Shown here: positions 1-11,867 of the stretch, piece by piece
How positions within the stretch are numbered: the first letter of the stretch is position 1
How the letters are laid out: each line of letters starts with the position of its first letter
Assembly (NCBI GenBank): GCA_040954595.2
Contig: CM082584.2
Coordinates: forward strand, 4,960,001 to 5,024,000
Length of the DNA stretch: 64,000 bases
Source: Balanoglossus misakiensis
Lineage: Eukaryota; Hemichordata
Reading direction: 5' to 3'
Made by a program: the position numbers and the translations under genes
Notes under the pieces: model-generated
The model's input: only the letters and a program-made list of their open reading frames with translations
What the model was told of the DNA's origin: nothing
The model's database searches: none

Positions 1-126
1 CAATCATGAGTACGGAATACAGCGTGAGGTGTAATAAACACTTATCTGGTTGTGACATGTAGGGCTACCAAAGACATTGCATGCTTGGATCTCTTGATAA
101 CTATAATCAATATTTGCATATGACAG

Positions 127-3100
127 ATATTGGTGAAATTATTGGAAAATTTCAAGAAAGAAGACAGTAAAATCCTCTTATTCTCCTACTACACCAAGGT
201 AAGCAAGCTAATAAAGTTGAAATGTTCTGCTAAATATTTAGAGGAACTTATTCCACCTTTCCAATCTAAGATAACAATTTCCAATGTGACTGTAAGTATA
301 AACATGATATACAGTAGGCACTGAACTAGTGACTACACAATATAACTAGTATATGTTATATTGTCATCTCTCATATGTTGTACATATTTAATTACCATTT
401 TTTTTAAATATTTATTATTTATTTTCAACTAAGAACTTTGTTTGATTATTGCATGTGTACTGTCAATTAACTTGTTGACTCACATTTTCACTAGCCTAAA
501 TGAAACTTTGGTTATTTTAAATCTCTATTATTAGGATCAATACTGATTATCATGCACCATATATACCATCAGCTATTATCTATTGCTTGACACATTTAGA
601 CCAAGAGTGGTCATTCACGCAAATTTTAATTTTATTTGCTCAAGGCAGACAAGCCTTAGGCAGTGATTTTCTGCACAAGTGTACGTTGTTCTGCATTGCA
701 GGAAAGAGTAGTTTTCAGCCAAATTTTGATATTGATTGAAGTTAAATTTAGCAAAATATATTCAGAACTGTACAATAACCAAATTATCTCTGATCCATCT
801 GCATGTTTCAAGTTGTTAGATATCTTGGAAGAATACATTCAGAGCAGAGGTATGGAATACAGACGTATTGATGGAAAAACAGCTGGGCCATTACGGACAA
901 AATATGTACGAGAATTCAACCGGGACAAGCAGATTTTCCTTTGTCTTATATCAACCAAGTATGTCATATTCTCATTCTGTAGCATGTTGATGTTTAATCC
1001 TGTTCTTTTTTATTCTCAAAATCCTGACATTCATTTCACAAAACAGTTTTTATGTTTGTGTTCAAATACCCAGAAATTGTATTAATAATTAAGCTGTTTC
1101 AGCTATTTCCAATGAAAAAAAATTTCTTTCTTCATACCAAAATGAGTTTGTTTTTCGATCTACTAAAATCACTAAATTTGTGTAAGGTCTGTACATGCAT
1201 GTTCAAGTCAAGCATTTGGTGTTTTAACATGCTTTACAGAGTAGAAGAAGAAACTTACCCTTTCACCACCCTCTCCCCCCCCCCCCCCCCCTGAGTTCCC
1301 TCTTTAGAGGTCCAACTTATCTAGGAAACAATGGGTTGGGACTGAACCATAGTGGTGAAAGGGTTAAGTTGATACACACAAATGAATATCGAGAAAAAAT
1401 CAAATTTTACAGTACTGTCCAGTTATATTTATGGTTGATAGCAAAAATTGACACTGATTTGAATCTCTGCTATAAACTTCTATTGAATCAACAGGGCTGG
1501 TGGACTTGGTTTGAATATGACAGGCGCAAACGTTGTCATTATATTTGACCCCAATTGGAATCCTGCCCATGACCAGCAAGCACAGGACAGAGCCTACAGG
1601 ATTGGACAACATAGAGATGTCAGGGTGTATAGACTCATATCTGTCGGCACTGTGGAAGAAAATATGTATCTACGGCAAGTCTATAAACAGGTATTGCTAA
1701 TGCTGTATGTTGTGCTTGTACATTGTACATGTCATAAGATGTTTATGGAAGCTTTTATCATTTTAGAATCATTCTGCCTGAACTCAAGTTATTATTATGA
1801 GTGCAACCACGGTTACTAGAAAATAACCCTGGCCAGACTACAAGAGCAACTTTTGAAGCAATGTGCCAAACTCAAAGTAATTATAGTAAATGTTATGAAA
1901 ACTAATAGATCTGGGAACACTGTGTTCCTGCATTGAGTAGCTTGATGCTTGAGGGTTTTCTGTAAGATCTGACAATTGCAGAATATCACCATAAGGAGTA
2001 TGTAATACATTGCCAAGTCTATCTATGCTTACACTGGTTGACCTTTGACCTTTTTTCAGCAAGTAGCGAGCACCACAGTGCAGTCTGAGTTGGCCAGACG
2101 TTATTTCGTGGCTGTTGCTGGTAGCAACAAGCATACTGGTGAATTATTTGGACCAGAAAATATCTTCCGACTTGGAACAGAGGGATGTCTGACTAAAGAT
2201 CTGATAGAGGTATAAACACATATTATATACTTGAATTAATCAGATGAGAAAAAGAGTTCATGATCAACTCAGAATTTTTGTCTTGATCTGTTGCTGATGT
2301 GCATGTGACACATTTGAGATTGAAAACAGTTTACTACTGTAAAGCCATAACACAGTGTGTTATGGTGATGGTTCAATCTAGAATTGCATTGGAGTCAATG
2401 GGTTAGATGTGAATCATACAGGAATAAAAATGTTCTATCAGTATCTACCCATGTGGATGCAGCCATGATTATTCCTGATGTGCGTTGTCATATATGTAAG
2501 ATATTATAGTCATAAACTGATAGATAAGAAAATGGTTTTCATACAGCGAGAACAGACTGTGGAAAATGGAATAAAAATGGCCAAGTACATTCGTGGAGTT
2601 AATACACCAGCACAAGAAGAAAAAGTGGAAGATTCCATTCATGGAAATGTGAGTAATGGGACTTTTTATTACAAGTTGTGTAATTAGCTGATAGAGTTTA
2701 TTCTTTGAGTTTTAAAACTACCTACTGGAAACTCCTTGCAAAATGAAGTTTCTCTTAGAAAGTCATAGAAAATTTATTTATGTTGACCCCTTATGCTGTA
2801 ATCATAAAATGTTCATGGTCCCAAGTAGTTTTGAAAGCATTACTGGATTATCTCTGAAATAGAGTAAAAGGGTTCAGATCAGGCATTTGAACCAGGGTAG
2901 AGTGTGTCACGAGAAACACAATTTCTTTATCTTTTTCATGCATAAATCAGTAATATTCGCTGCATGCAAAATGAAACCAGTAGGTCATTGGCCAAGTTTC
3001 TGAGCATAATCACTTCATGCACATGTACATGTACTTGCAGGGGGTTGGCTGCATGAAATCTAAATGTGTGTATCGATTCTGATGAAATGGGAGCACAGAG

Positions 3101-6100
3101 TACTTGATGCTACTTTTGTTTATTCAGAAAGAATCAGATGCTGAAAACGATGAGAGTGATGAGTGGATATCGTCTCAACTGAGCGCTGACATACTGGATG
3201 TGAATACAGACAGAGACAGTGGGGAAAGTAGTGGTGTAGATTACACAGAGATGAGTATAGCCAAGTCGGATTCAGATTCAGATTGTCAGAGTGCGGATGC
3301 AAGTGACAGAAAGTTGAGGGAATTTAAACCCAGAGAACATTTATCCGAAACTGCAGGCAACTCTAATGGTGAACATGTCAGTAGTCGTGTCCAACAGAAA
3401 AGACGACAAAAACAGCAAATAGGCAAGGAAGAAAGAAAGAATACTTGTACAGATGGAAATACCACAAGGCATGAAAAGACAAAGAATAGAATGAAAGAAA
3501 AGACAGAAGATGATACGGTACGCAAGAGAAAAAGTGGTGGGGGAAAACAAAAAGGAGGCAAACACAAACCTGATGATTTCTCAATGAAAGGCAAAGGAAA
3601 GATTTGCAAGAAAAGGACTAGATACAAAGATTCTAGTGATGGATCTTCTGATTCTGAATCAGACGGTTGCCGTGAGGATGGTGGCATCAGAAGAAGAAAA
3701 GTGGAGAGAAAGAAAGGAGCGATAGATAAAACGAAAACCATTGATGGAATCCTGAGTAAGTGTTCACTGTGTGTAAGATTATTCCAAAGGTGTGAATGCA
3801 GAAATTTGTTAACCTTGTCCACAAAAGTATACATCTATCAGAATATTTAAATAATAACACATGTTAGCGAGGACAATATCATGATTTGCAGCCTGCGCTA
3901 GGATGGTGATCTCCGACCATGATATTGATGATGCCAGAGCCACAAGCGAGGATATCATTAATTTTATAACATCCATAATTTAGTAGCATCCATTCAAAAC
4001 ATTGCTATATGTAAAGGAAAGTTGTGGATATTCTTAAGTGATCAAATATGTGGTCTTTTTTTAAAAAAGATACATGACGGCTGTATGTTTAAATTACAGA
4101 GGATTGTGGTGTTAGCTATATTCATTGCAATGCTAAGATTATTGGTGGAAGCAAAGTAGAGGAGCATGTATCAAAGTGTGCCATTCAAGATGTCTATGTA
4201 GATCAACAATACTCACAACAACCTGCCAATTGTAACATTCAGACATATGAAGAAGTAAGTCATTATTTTTAAATATTTTAGTCGTTTTACTGAAAGTTAG
4301 ACAGAAATGACAGTTCTTATTTTGACAAACACAGGTTCATACGTCGATCTCAGAGAGATATGACTGTACCATGACACATCATGCTGTGTCATGTTAATTA
4401 TTTGCTAATTTGCATATTTAATCAATTCCTATTGTCATTGCATATGAAAGCCAGAGGTACTGCATCAGATTTGATATTTGGCGAAACTTGTTTGAGGTAT
4501 ACTCCTCTCACTCTCATGGATTACAGATATTGATGTCACATTTAAATATACGCCTTACATTATACCGGTAGATTACAAATACATGTATGTTCTGAGGTAA
4601 CTGTAATGCTTTTTTTTGTTTCAATATACAGTAAAACCTGTCTAAACCAAACACCAAAGGGACTGAAATTGTTCAGTTTGCAGAGGTGTCCTGTTTATAG
4701 AGGTTCTTGTAATATATGATTCTGTGTCAAAGGGACAGGAAAATGTGTTCAGTATAGACAGGTTTCCAGATTAGAGAGGGTTCGTTTTAGACGGGTTTTA
4801 ATGTAGTTTGTAGGATAGAACTATATGATAGTGTAGTTGATACACACAGAAACAGCAAGATATTTAACCACAGGTAATAGCTACATGTGCACAGAATATA
4901 TTGACTTTTCAACATGAATTTTCAATGTCTGTTGATTAGGAAGAAAGTGATGAAAGCGATGATTTGGGTCTCAATAAAAAGCCAAGTCTACCAAGAACTG
5001 GAAGGCCATCACCACAACCTGGATTATCAGTGCAACAGTTCCATAATGATGACGTATTTGGAGAGTTGCTAAACCCTGTGATTTTACACGGCAAACGTGA
5101 GAGTTACCAAGATGGCAACACCACTGTCTTTCTAGGAGATACACCTCAGACCATTAGAAGGTAGGTGCATTATATCTGGTCTGTTGTAATACTGTAAAAC
5201 ACTTTCTTTTCGCGAGCAATAAATTTTTCGCAGAATACGCGAGAGCCAAAATAGCGTGAAAATGAAAAATCGCGTAAATTTTTTTTGAAGATAACGATGC
5301 AGAGAATGAAATAAGAGAATGCAAGAATTAATAATCCCTAAACAGTGGCCTCTCTCGATATCGCGAAAATTTCAACTCACGAAAATAAAATGTTTTACAG
5401 TATCTGGTCTGTTGTAATATATCTGAAATGGAGGTATTTACAGAAGGTTATCTGCAACCAAAAGTGCGACTCGCACGTTTGTGAGGAGTCATTATCTGCG
5501 ACTGTTGAAGATGTGAATAAATTACCATCTGATCGAAACCGTGAGGAAAACTGCCAGAGATTAACGCATCTTTTATGGAATGAAAATTTTCCATTTAATT
5601 ACAAGTAAATTTTGTATTCATTCCTTCTCCAGACAGCAGTTCTCCGACATGACCAGAAAGCTCAGAATGAAGTCGCCAGCAGAACTTGCTGAAGTAGTTT
5701 TAAGTGCTGACTCTCAAAAACGCCTTGATTTACTGACACAGTTCTACGGGCAGACATGTGACTTGACTGGCGTAGGGAATCTGTTTGCTGTAAAATGTGA
5801 AGAGGTGACAGACGACAAGGAACAGAAAACACGGAGCCAAATAAAGAACAAGAAACAGACCAGGGAAAAGACGGAGAAAACCAGGGTGGTCAGAAAGCGT
5901 CAATGGAGAAGGAAGAAGATGCATGTGATATACAGCAGTAGTAGTAGTGACACTGACACAGTCGTCGAACTTGTGACACACCCAGCAACAGACACTGCAC
6001 TTCCAACAGTAAAAGCTGCGACTCACAGAGCGACATCAAGCAGAGAGAAAGCTGAAGAGACACCCAGTGATTCAGCAAATGCAAGCGAAGAAACAGATGC

Positions 6101-6458
6101 ACAGACAGCTGACAGTGACACTTCAAAAATCGACTCAAACAAAGCTGATGCAAATCGTGAGAAAGTAGAGGACTGTGGAGACAAGAAATCGCAAACACGT
6201 TTGCTGTCGATTCACAAAGAGGACAACTACTCTTTCTTGGATGAAATATTTCTGAGTGATGACACTCGAAAAGGACCCGACTGCAAGCAGGATGTTGAGG
6301 ACGCAGATGTTGACAATCATCAATGTGTACTTTGGAAGAAGAATCTGAAATATAATGAATTACCTGAGGGAAGAGACAGTGACTCTGACAATACTGATGT
6401 TTTCATCAAATATGCAGAGTCATTTATAACCAATGATAAATATCAAAACAATACATAA
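127..6458 (+). CDS. ERCC6L2: ERCC6L2-type SNF2 helicase, 3' part (9 exons, partial at 5' end)
   Basis: Coding exons read by splice sites and frame: 127-198, 813-958, 1495-1690, 2060-2209, 2547-2648, 3128-3755, 4100-4254, 4940-5160, 5633-6458. All borders are AG/GT, phases agree, and the model gives 831 codons plus TAA. The first five exons encode the end of the RecA-like C-terminal helicase lobe: [17 protein letters not shown], motif V (STKAGGLGLN), and motif VI ([18 protein letters not shown]), then the LRQVYKQ extension typical of this subfamily. Exon 6 is a Ser/Asp/Lys-rich disordered linker. The last exons keep the ERCC6L2-specific blocks ([37 protein letters not shown]). The family consists of nuclear ATPases acting in DNA-break repair and transcription-linked repair. 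The ATP-binding lobe is upstream of the window. The family call rests on recognised conserved blocks, not on a search. Confidence 0.93.
1258..1363. mobile_element. Short TTAA-flanked MITE (piggyBac-like), copy 1
   Basis: In an ERCC6L2 intron. It has terminal inverted repeats CCCTTTCACCACC and GTGGTGAAAGGG, with CTTA on the left and TTAA on the right, so one target-site copy has decayed. A long C run sits inside. A second copy in inverted orientation lies at about 55354-55436 in an MSH2 intron and shares the internal GTTCAGTCC..ATTGTTT block. The piggyBac assignment is an inference from TTAA plus the CCC-type end. Confidence 0.5.
4629..4803. mobile_element. Tigger/pogo-type MITE with TA target duplication
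   Basis: A 175-bp element in the ERCC6L2 intron between exons 7 and 8. It begins CAGTAAAACCTGTCTAAACC and ends TTTAGACGGGTTTTAATG, near-perfect inverted repeats, and TA lies on each side (4627-4628 and 4804-4805). The CAGTAAAACC end and TA duplication are the signature of Tigger/pogo mariners. Its terminal 60 bp resemble the end sequence near 54905-54965 downstream of the pogo transposase relic in MSH2, so both probably belong to one family. Confidence 0.72.
5192..5400. mobile_element. Palindromic-ended MITE (CTGTAAAAC family), copy 1, with 19-bp flanking direct repeat
   Basis: Lies in the last ERCC6L2 intron. The ends are CTGTAAAACACTTTCTTTTC and its near complement GAAAATAAAATGTTTTACAG. 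TTTTCGCG-type motifs occur near both ends. The 19 bases immediately before it (5173-5191) are repeated exactly immediately after it (5401-5419). Relatives are at 50406-50601 (both ends present) and 62104-62150 (one end only). The superfamily is not recognised. Confidence 0.7.
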
Positions 6459-7252
6459 TAGTACAGTACTACACTTCTTGCCATAAACTGCTGTGGTCAG
6501 TGAAACTCTGAGTTTAAGAGGAGAGTGATGTTTAAAAAACCACAGAAGTTTAAGTGAAAACAAAAAAGCGAGTTTCATCTCTCTCTTCTCTTATATACCC
6601 AGTACTGGTTCACTGAATGTACTTTATCAACTGGATCAATCATTGAATACACAGATTAAGTAATTTAGCAGGTACGCAACTGATAAGACAGAAAATGGGG
6701 AAAAACCGAAAAAAAGACAAAGCAAGTAATATTTATTTGAAAAAATGCAGATCGATATTCCTATAATCTATATTGTTTTATATCTGCTTCACCCTGTGGT
6801 TTTATATTGCTTCAATCTGTTAATTTTCATAAAAATTTGCATACAAAACTGACTGGACTATAGTTACCTACTATACTTCGTGCTGTGCTTGTTGTGCCTT
6901 TTCTAAAGGTAGTCGTACAATTGGCTTCGACTGATTTGGCAGCTGACCCATTTGAAGTGGGACATTTGAAATACATGTATCATGGAAAGTGGCTTGAAGA
7001 TAATATCACAGAGCTAATTATGTAAACTCTTGAGTGAAGTTTATCTGCTCCAGGAAGTATTTACATTTACATTTGGACAGTACCTGTCCTTCTCTGCTTT
7101 TTCAGTGTTACACCTTTTGAATTTTTGTTTTTTTCTATGTTTTTTTTTTATCCAGACCCAGTTTCCTTTGTGTAATCTTGGATTTAGAATTAATATATTT
7201 TTAGAATTTATGATATCAGAAAATGTCTATTTTTAGTGATTCCTCAATTTTA

Positions 7253-7258
7253 AATAAA
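7253..7258 (+). promoter_or_regulatory. Candidate poly(A) signal AATAAA for ERCC6L2
   Basis: A canonical AATAAA about 795 nt after the ERCC6L2 stop, with a GT-rich stretch (TGTGTGGGTGTG) about 50 nt downstream. The intervening 3' UTR is AT-rich and holds no other convincing gene. The assignment is positional only. Confidence 0.35.
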
Positions 7259-7604
7259 AAAAAGTCTTCTAATAAACAACTCGCTCAGTTACTTTTACAT
7301 TTCATGTGTGGGTGTGCAGAGGTGGTTGCTTTAAAAAAAATTCAAATCAAGGTGAAGAAATCAGTAGTATACATCTCCAATAGATATATTTTTCGAGCAG
7401 ACAAGGTTTGTTAATCCAGTTATCATTACTTGCTACTTCAATTATGTTAGGAAGTTTGCTAACAGTACGTGTAATGATGAAGGGGCTTGTATAAGAATGA
7501 AGTGCAGATACAAATAGACCTACTCACCTTTCAGTCTGCATCTATAGTATAAGCTCCAGTTACTTCTGCTGCACGTCTAGTTTAACACACAGCTAGACAT
7601 ATAT

Positions 7605-7930
7605 CACACAGGTGAGATGGAATCTACACTGGTTGCCTATCCATCATACCAGAACTAATTTCAAACTTCTTTTCCTATATAAAATGTTGCACAATCAAGC
7701 ACCTGCGTCTCTGATCTGATATAAACTTCGCGATCTGATAACAGTTGAAACGCTCGGCCTTCCCACCATTTTTTAAACCAGCGAATTGGAAACAGAAACA
7801 CTCGTTATTTTTTAATGCAGCGCCGACTTTATGGAATACATTACCAAAAGATTATTGTTCTGGAAAATAAAGTGAAATCTGCTGTACAAGAGACCTTTCA
7901 AATTTCCCCTTGGTCCACCAGTGAGTTACG
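7605..7930 (+). mobile_element. Decayed non-LTR retrotransposon (CR1/L2-like) ORF2 3' end
   Basis: Interrupted translation shows the conserved C-terminal tail of CR1/L2-type ORF2 proteins. WNLHWLPI..RTNFKLLFLYKMLHNQAPASL comes first, followed after stops and shifts by NAAPTLWNTLP. Both blocks (LHWLP..FK..YK..H..AP, then AAP.LWN.LP) are typical of that family and occur in the right order and spacing. No intact frame, poly(A) tail or target duplication is visible, so it is an old 5'-truncated copy. Confidence 0.72.
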
Positions 7931-8165
7931 GTCGCCAAGGGACACATCTTTTGCGACGACTGAAAAGAAATTGCTTATTTGTCGCAGATTGCGAAACTGC
8001 TAATGAAAGTTTTGAATTTGTAATATACATTATGAGGAAGATGGCCGCTCAATCAGTTATCAGGCCAGGGTGTGATCTATAAGCATGGAAAAGTCACTTT
8101 GGTCAACCAGGTTGAAATATTCGGAAGAGGGGCTAACGGCATGTTGCAGTGTTGGGGTGTGTTAA

Positions 8166-8496
8166 ATGCGCATCTTATACGCATGTGCGAAATAAACATT
8201 ACGCACGTGCGTATAAACATACGTCCAATCCAAATGTTCTGCAGAATTTGCGTTCGACGCATTCAAATAGTGGACTGCCTTCGCTTCCTTCCATATTTCA
8301 TGCGCACCATATAACATGTATAAGTATACTTTAGTTTTGTCCCTTCTTTTCACCCAATTTGCTGTCTTTTCCAGTTCACCGACACAGCTACGTTCGCTGC
8401 CATCTTGTCTGCACACTGCCTTGTGGCATTTACATATACAGTTCTCGCAATCAGAGTCTCTGGTTTGACACATGCGCATAAGACGATCGTCGCCTT
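8166..8496. mobile_element. MITE family A (TTAA-flanked, GCGCATGTGCC ends), full copy
   Basis: A 331-bp element flanked on both sides by TTAA (8162-8165 and 8497-8500). The right end reads ACACATGCGCATAAGACGAT toward the border, and the left end is its decayed complement. It shares internal blocks with the copy at 37418-37723: TTCTGCA.AATTTGCGTTCGA and CTTCCATATTTCATGCGC. Five copies or fragments lie in this window. Confidence 0.72.
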
Positions 8497-10981
8497 TTAA
8501 CAGGACAAACATCAAGAACAGCAGGCCAGTTTCTGTTTGGGGAAAAGTTGGAATGAATAAACGAAACCGTCAATGTCTAAATGAAAACTTCTTGCTGTTA
8601 AGCATTCATTGTGTTTTTATTACAGTGCATGATATAATCTACAACTAAAAGTAATTATTAAAACAATAGTGAATACCACAGGAATCTAAATACATTAAGT
8701 TAAATGAATAAAATGTTTGGAAAACTTGGGGATTGACGGAACTAAATATTTGTCATCCATAAAGTGTTGCTGTAGATGTTAACAGTATTTCACAACTTGA
8801 ACATTGTGTGTCCTACCATCACTGAATATCTAACATCATTGACCGTACGGCAAATAATTTCAGAGGTCAAGTGTCCCATTTTTATCGGATATTTCACTCT
8901 AAGATTTTTTTTTCAATTTAAAGCAATGATTGTCAAGATGAAAGTGTAAATGTTTAATTATGAAAGGAAATAATTAAATTTCTACAACAGGCATTTTCTT
9001 TAGTAATTATATAAAACAGTTCGGGAACTAACTACGTATAGTACATTTGTACACGTGTTGTATTGTTACCAGACTCGGAATATTTAGTTCAAATGAGGCT
9101 ATGATCACAACTTATCGACCCAAACGTTACCTAGAGACAGTGTGTCAAATCGTGTGCACTTCTTTAGTAATAACACGCGTGCAACCAAGGCATATTCCTA
9201 GATGTTCTTATTTATACCGGGACACATAAAGCGTTTGTTCATATCTAGTCAAAAGATGGCTTAATCTTTGTAAATGAGAAATATCATATTAATCCGATTT
9301 TATGGGGTGGTAAAGCCATATATCTAGTTGTTCGTATATGTACTGGGGTCAACCTGGGGTCATAACCTCGCTATGATGAAATAGTTTCCAGGTACAGTAA
9401 AACATATTCAACTACTATATTTAGTAAGTTCCTCAACTGTAAAACAGGTACATGTGAACCAATCATAGCTAAGGTTTCACATACTCTTGATTTTTTAATC
9501 GAATACTGAAACGTCTACAATAAAGTTGAAGTGATCTACAATGGTACACCTGTCGTCTTCTACGTATTCCCTAATCCCAGGTGTGCAGACTCTCATTGAA
9601 TTACCCATTAGAATACAAAAGAGAACATCTGTACATACTGAGCTTTCTGGCACCTAGAAGTAACCTGAGAAATCGTGCATATCTAAATTTATTTCAAAGT
9701 ACCTGATTAAAGAAATCTAGTGAATTAGTGGCCGGCATTGCAAGCGAAGACATCAAATGAAGAATATCTACTATCAAGGTGGCAATATAATATGCAACTA
9801 ATACCATTATAAACATCCATTTTATAAGGTTATTGTTGTATATCACAACCACACAATACTAATCTAAATATCAGTCAAGAAAGACGTGATATCGAGTAAT
9901 AACCAGTCCTGTTAATTTTATTAGCAGATATAGGAAGGATTTCTTTTTGGCAATTATTATTATAAATATGTGTCTCAGATAATGAGATAATGATTATAAC
10001 GTCTTACTTTTGCAGTGTTACTTGTTTCATGCGATCGAACTATCAAGCGGTAGTACTGACTACGGATTTTGGAAAAGCCAAGTAGGTTTTTGAAGCTCGA
10101 AAAAATACTTTCAGGAGCTTTCAGTAATTATGGACGGGTGGGCTGGAGGAATTTGCAGTCAGTCTGTCAAACAAAATATGACCCTCCTCCTAGTCTACAC
10201 CACTTGGCCAAATCAAAACATATGCAAATATACAAAAGTGTTTCGACCCGCGTCCAAATAATAGACCACACCTAAATTGAAATATAACTGCACAATTCTT
10301 GGCCAACAGATACTGTTAAAAGTGTGTATTAAATCGGTTTGCCAAAGCAAGGATTCCACCACATGTGTTCGGTAGATGTAGTTGTGACCGCTCGACATGT
10401 GATGATGTTTTCATTTTCCTCGAAGGCGCCCTTTTCATATGTTCACGGATCCCTCTTTGTTAGTTCCATCTGAAGGCTTGTTTGCGTGGTTCTGTTCACT
10501 ACAATGTGCTCAGTGACAGGTTGTCACAACTAAACAGACACCTCGTATATGGCCATAACATCTCCATATTGCAATGAAACAATTGACCAAAACGTTAACG
10601 TTCGAAGTCTTCATGTGTGATTTCCGAGTTTAGCTGCAACAACCTGTCATTCATCATATTTCAGTGAGCCGAAAAACATCAATAAGCAATCATACCTAAC
10701 GTAATGTGTCTCATATGCTCTCTACTATATTCCTTCCTGATAATCAAGGCAGCTAAGGGCAGTATTTGCATTGCAATTGCTTTTACGCCACGCTATGGTG
10801 TATTCTGCACTGCTAATGTACCAAGAAACTACTGTACATTGTTTCTGTTAATTAAAAAGGTGTTCACAATGAATCGTCATCTGGGTCGACCTTTGTCGCG
10901 TGCACGTTTTTCTTTTCTCGCACGCTTGACTGATTTATATGGGTCGGTGAGAGCCTGCGCCTCTGAGATTAGGGCAAAATA

Positions 10982-11867
10982 TCACCTATCATCCAACTGT
11001 GCCTCTAATTCCGATACTTTAATTTCTAACTTGGCTTTCTCTGTCAACGCCTTTCCCAGTCGTTTGGTCATTTCCCTCTGGGATAGTCTCCATCTTAAAA
11101 TCAATTCTGCTTTCGACAGGCTTCTTGCATCATAGAACGATGGGTCGTATGGATCATAGGAGTACGGGCTGTAGTAATGCTCGGATGAATGTGGCGGCCT
11201 CAAGGAGGAATTTGCATAGAGTGATGTGGCTACATGCGATCCAGTGTCGCTAGTTAAGTTCTCGTCCATCATCATTGGATGTGTTTCGCCCGGATCCTGA
11301 TCTATCAAGTCATAATCGTCATCGTCCGCATCATCGTCTGTCCACGTGGCAAATTTAGCGCGGCCATTTTGTCTGTTGGGAAGATTCGCCAACGCAAAAC
11401 TTACTACGTCACGACGGCCTCGGTCCTCACTGCCTGTAACCTTTGCTCGTTTTTTCTTAGCGTCTCGGTCCAAGATATTATTTGAACTATAATCTGGATC
11501 CAAGAGATCGTAGTTACCCTGGTCGCCATTTGAATGAAAGCTAACTATACTGTTATGATCTCTAGGATTCCACAGCTGATTGTCTAGTTGGTCTACGTTA
11601 CTGAGAGAATCTGAAAGTGACTGACTTATGGCGTCACCGTGCGGAGAGAACCTGACTAATTCACCTGTAGGAGAAAAACGCTGTAGGTTATCGTACGAGG
11701 TATCACTATCACTGCCTATGTCACTAAGTCTTCTCGGAACATTTTTCCCGTAAGGTCTGTCCAGGTCTTGCATCATGATTCCCTCGTTTTCTTCGTTGTA
11801 TTTCTTCAATTTTGCGTCTCGTGAGCGGAGGTCATTTTTATGCTGTCCACTGCTTCTTCGTTTTTCC
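10982..11867 (-). CDS. GRIN3-like: Terminal exon of the GluN3-like gene: long cytoplasmic tail with C-terminal coiled coil
   Basis: The acceptor is CTCTTTCAAAG at 11868-11878. It restores the frame from the TG left by the 12298-12371 exon, giving Trp then EKRRSSGQ. The exon encodes about 294 residues: a basic stretch (DAKLKKYN), Ser-rich segments with repeated RFSPxG, an acidic run (DDDADDDDYD), and a Tyr/Pro-rich block (SEHYYSPYSYDPYDPSFYD). It ends in an amphipathic helix (SKAELILRWRLSQREMTKRL..LEIKVSELEAQL). A C-terminal coiled coil also occurs in vertebrate GluN3 subunits. No PDZ-binding C-terminus of the GluN2 type is present; the protein ends QLDDR. Confidence 0.85.

Larger units (their letters stand above)
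6459..10981. other. Intergenic region between convergent ERCC6L2 and GRIN3-like genes
   Basis: Presumed 3' UTR of ERCC6L2 up to about 7.3 kb, then a decayed LINE fragment (7605-7930) and a TTAA-flanked MITE (8166-8496). The rest, about 8.5-10.98 kb, is AT-rich sequence in which I see no credible coding region. It includes the unassigned 3' UTR of the minus-strand receptor gene. Confidence 0.6.

Noticed and set aside
3286-3834. 182-codon minus-strand frame
   Set aside because: Antisense shadow of the ERCC6L2 Ser/Lys-rich linker exon; low-complexity Phe/Leu/Ser product.
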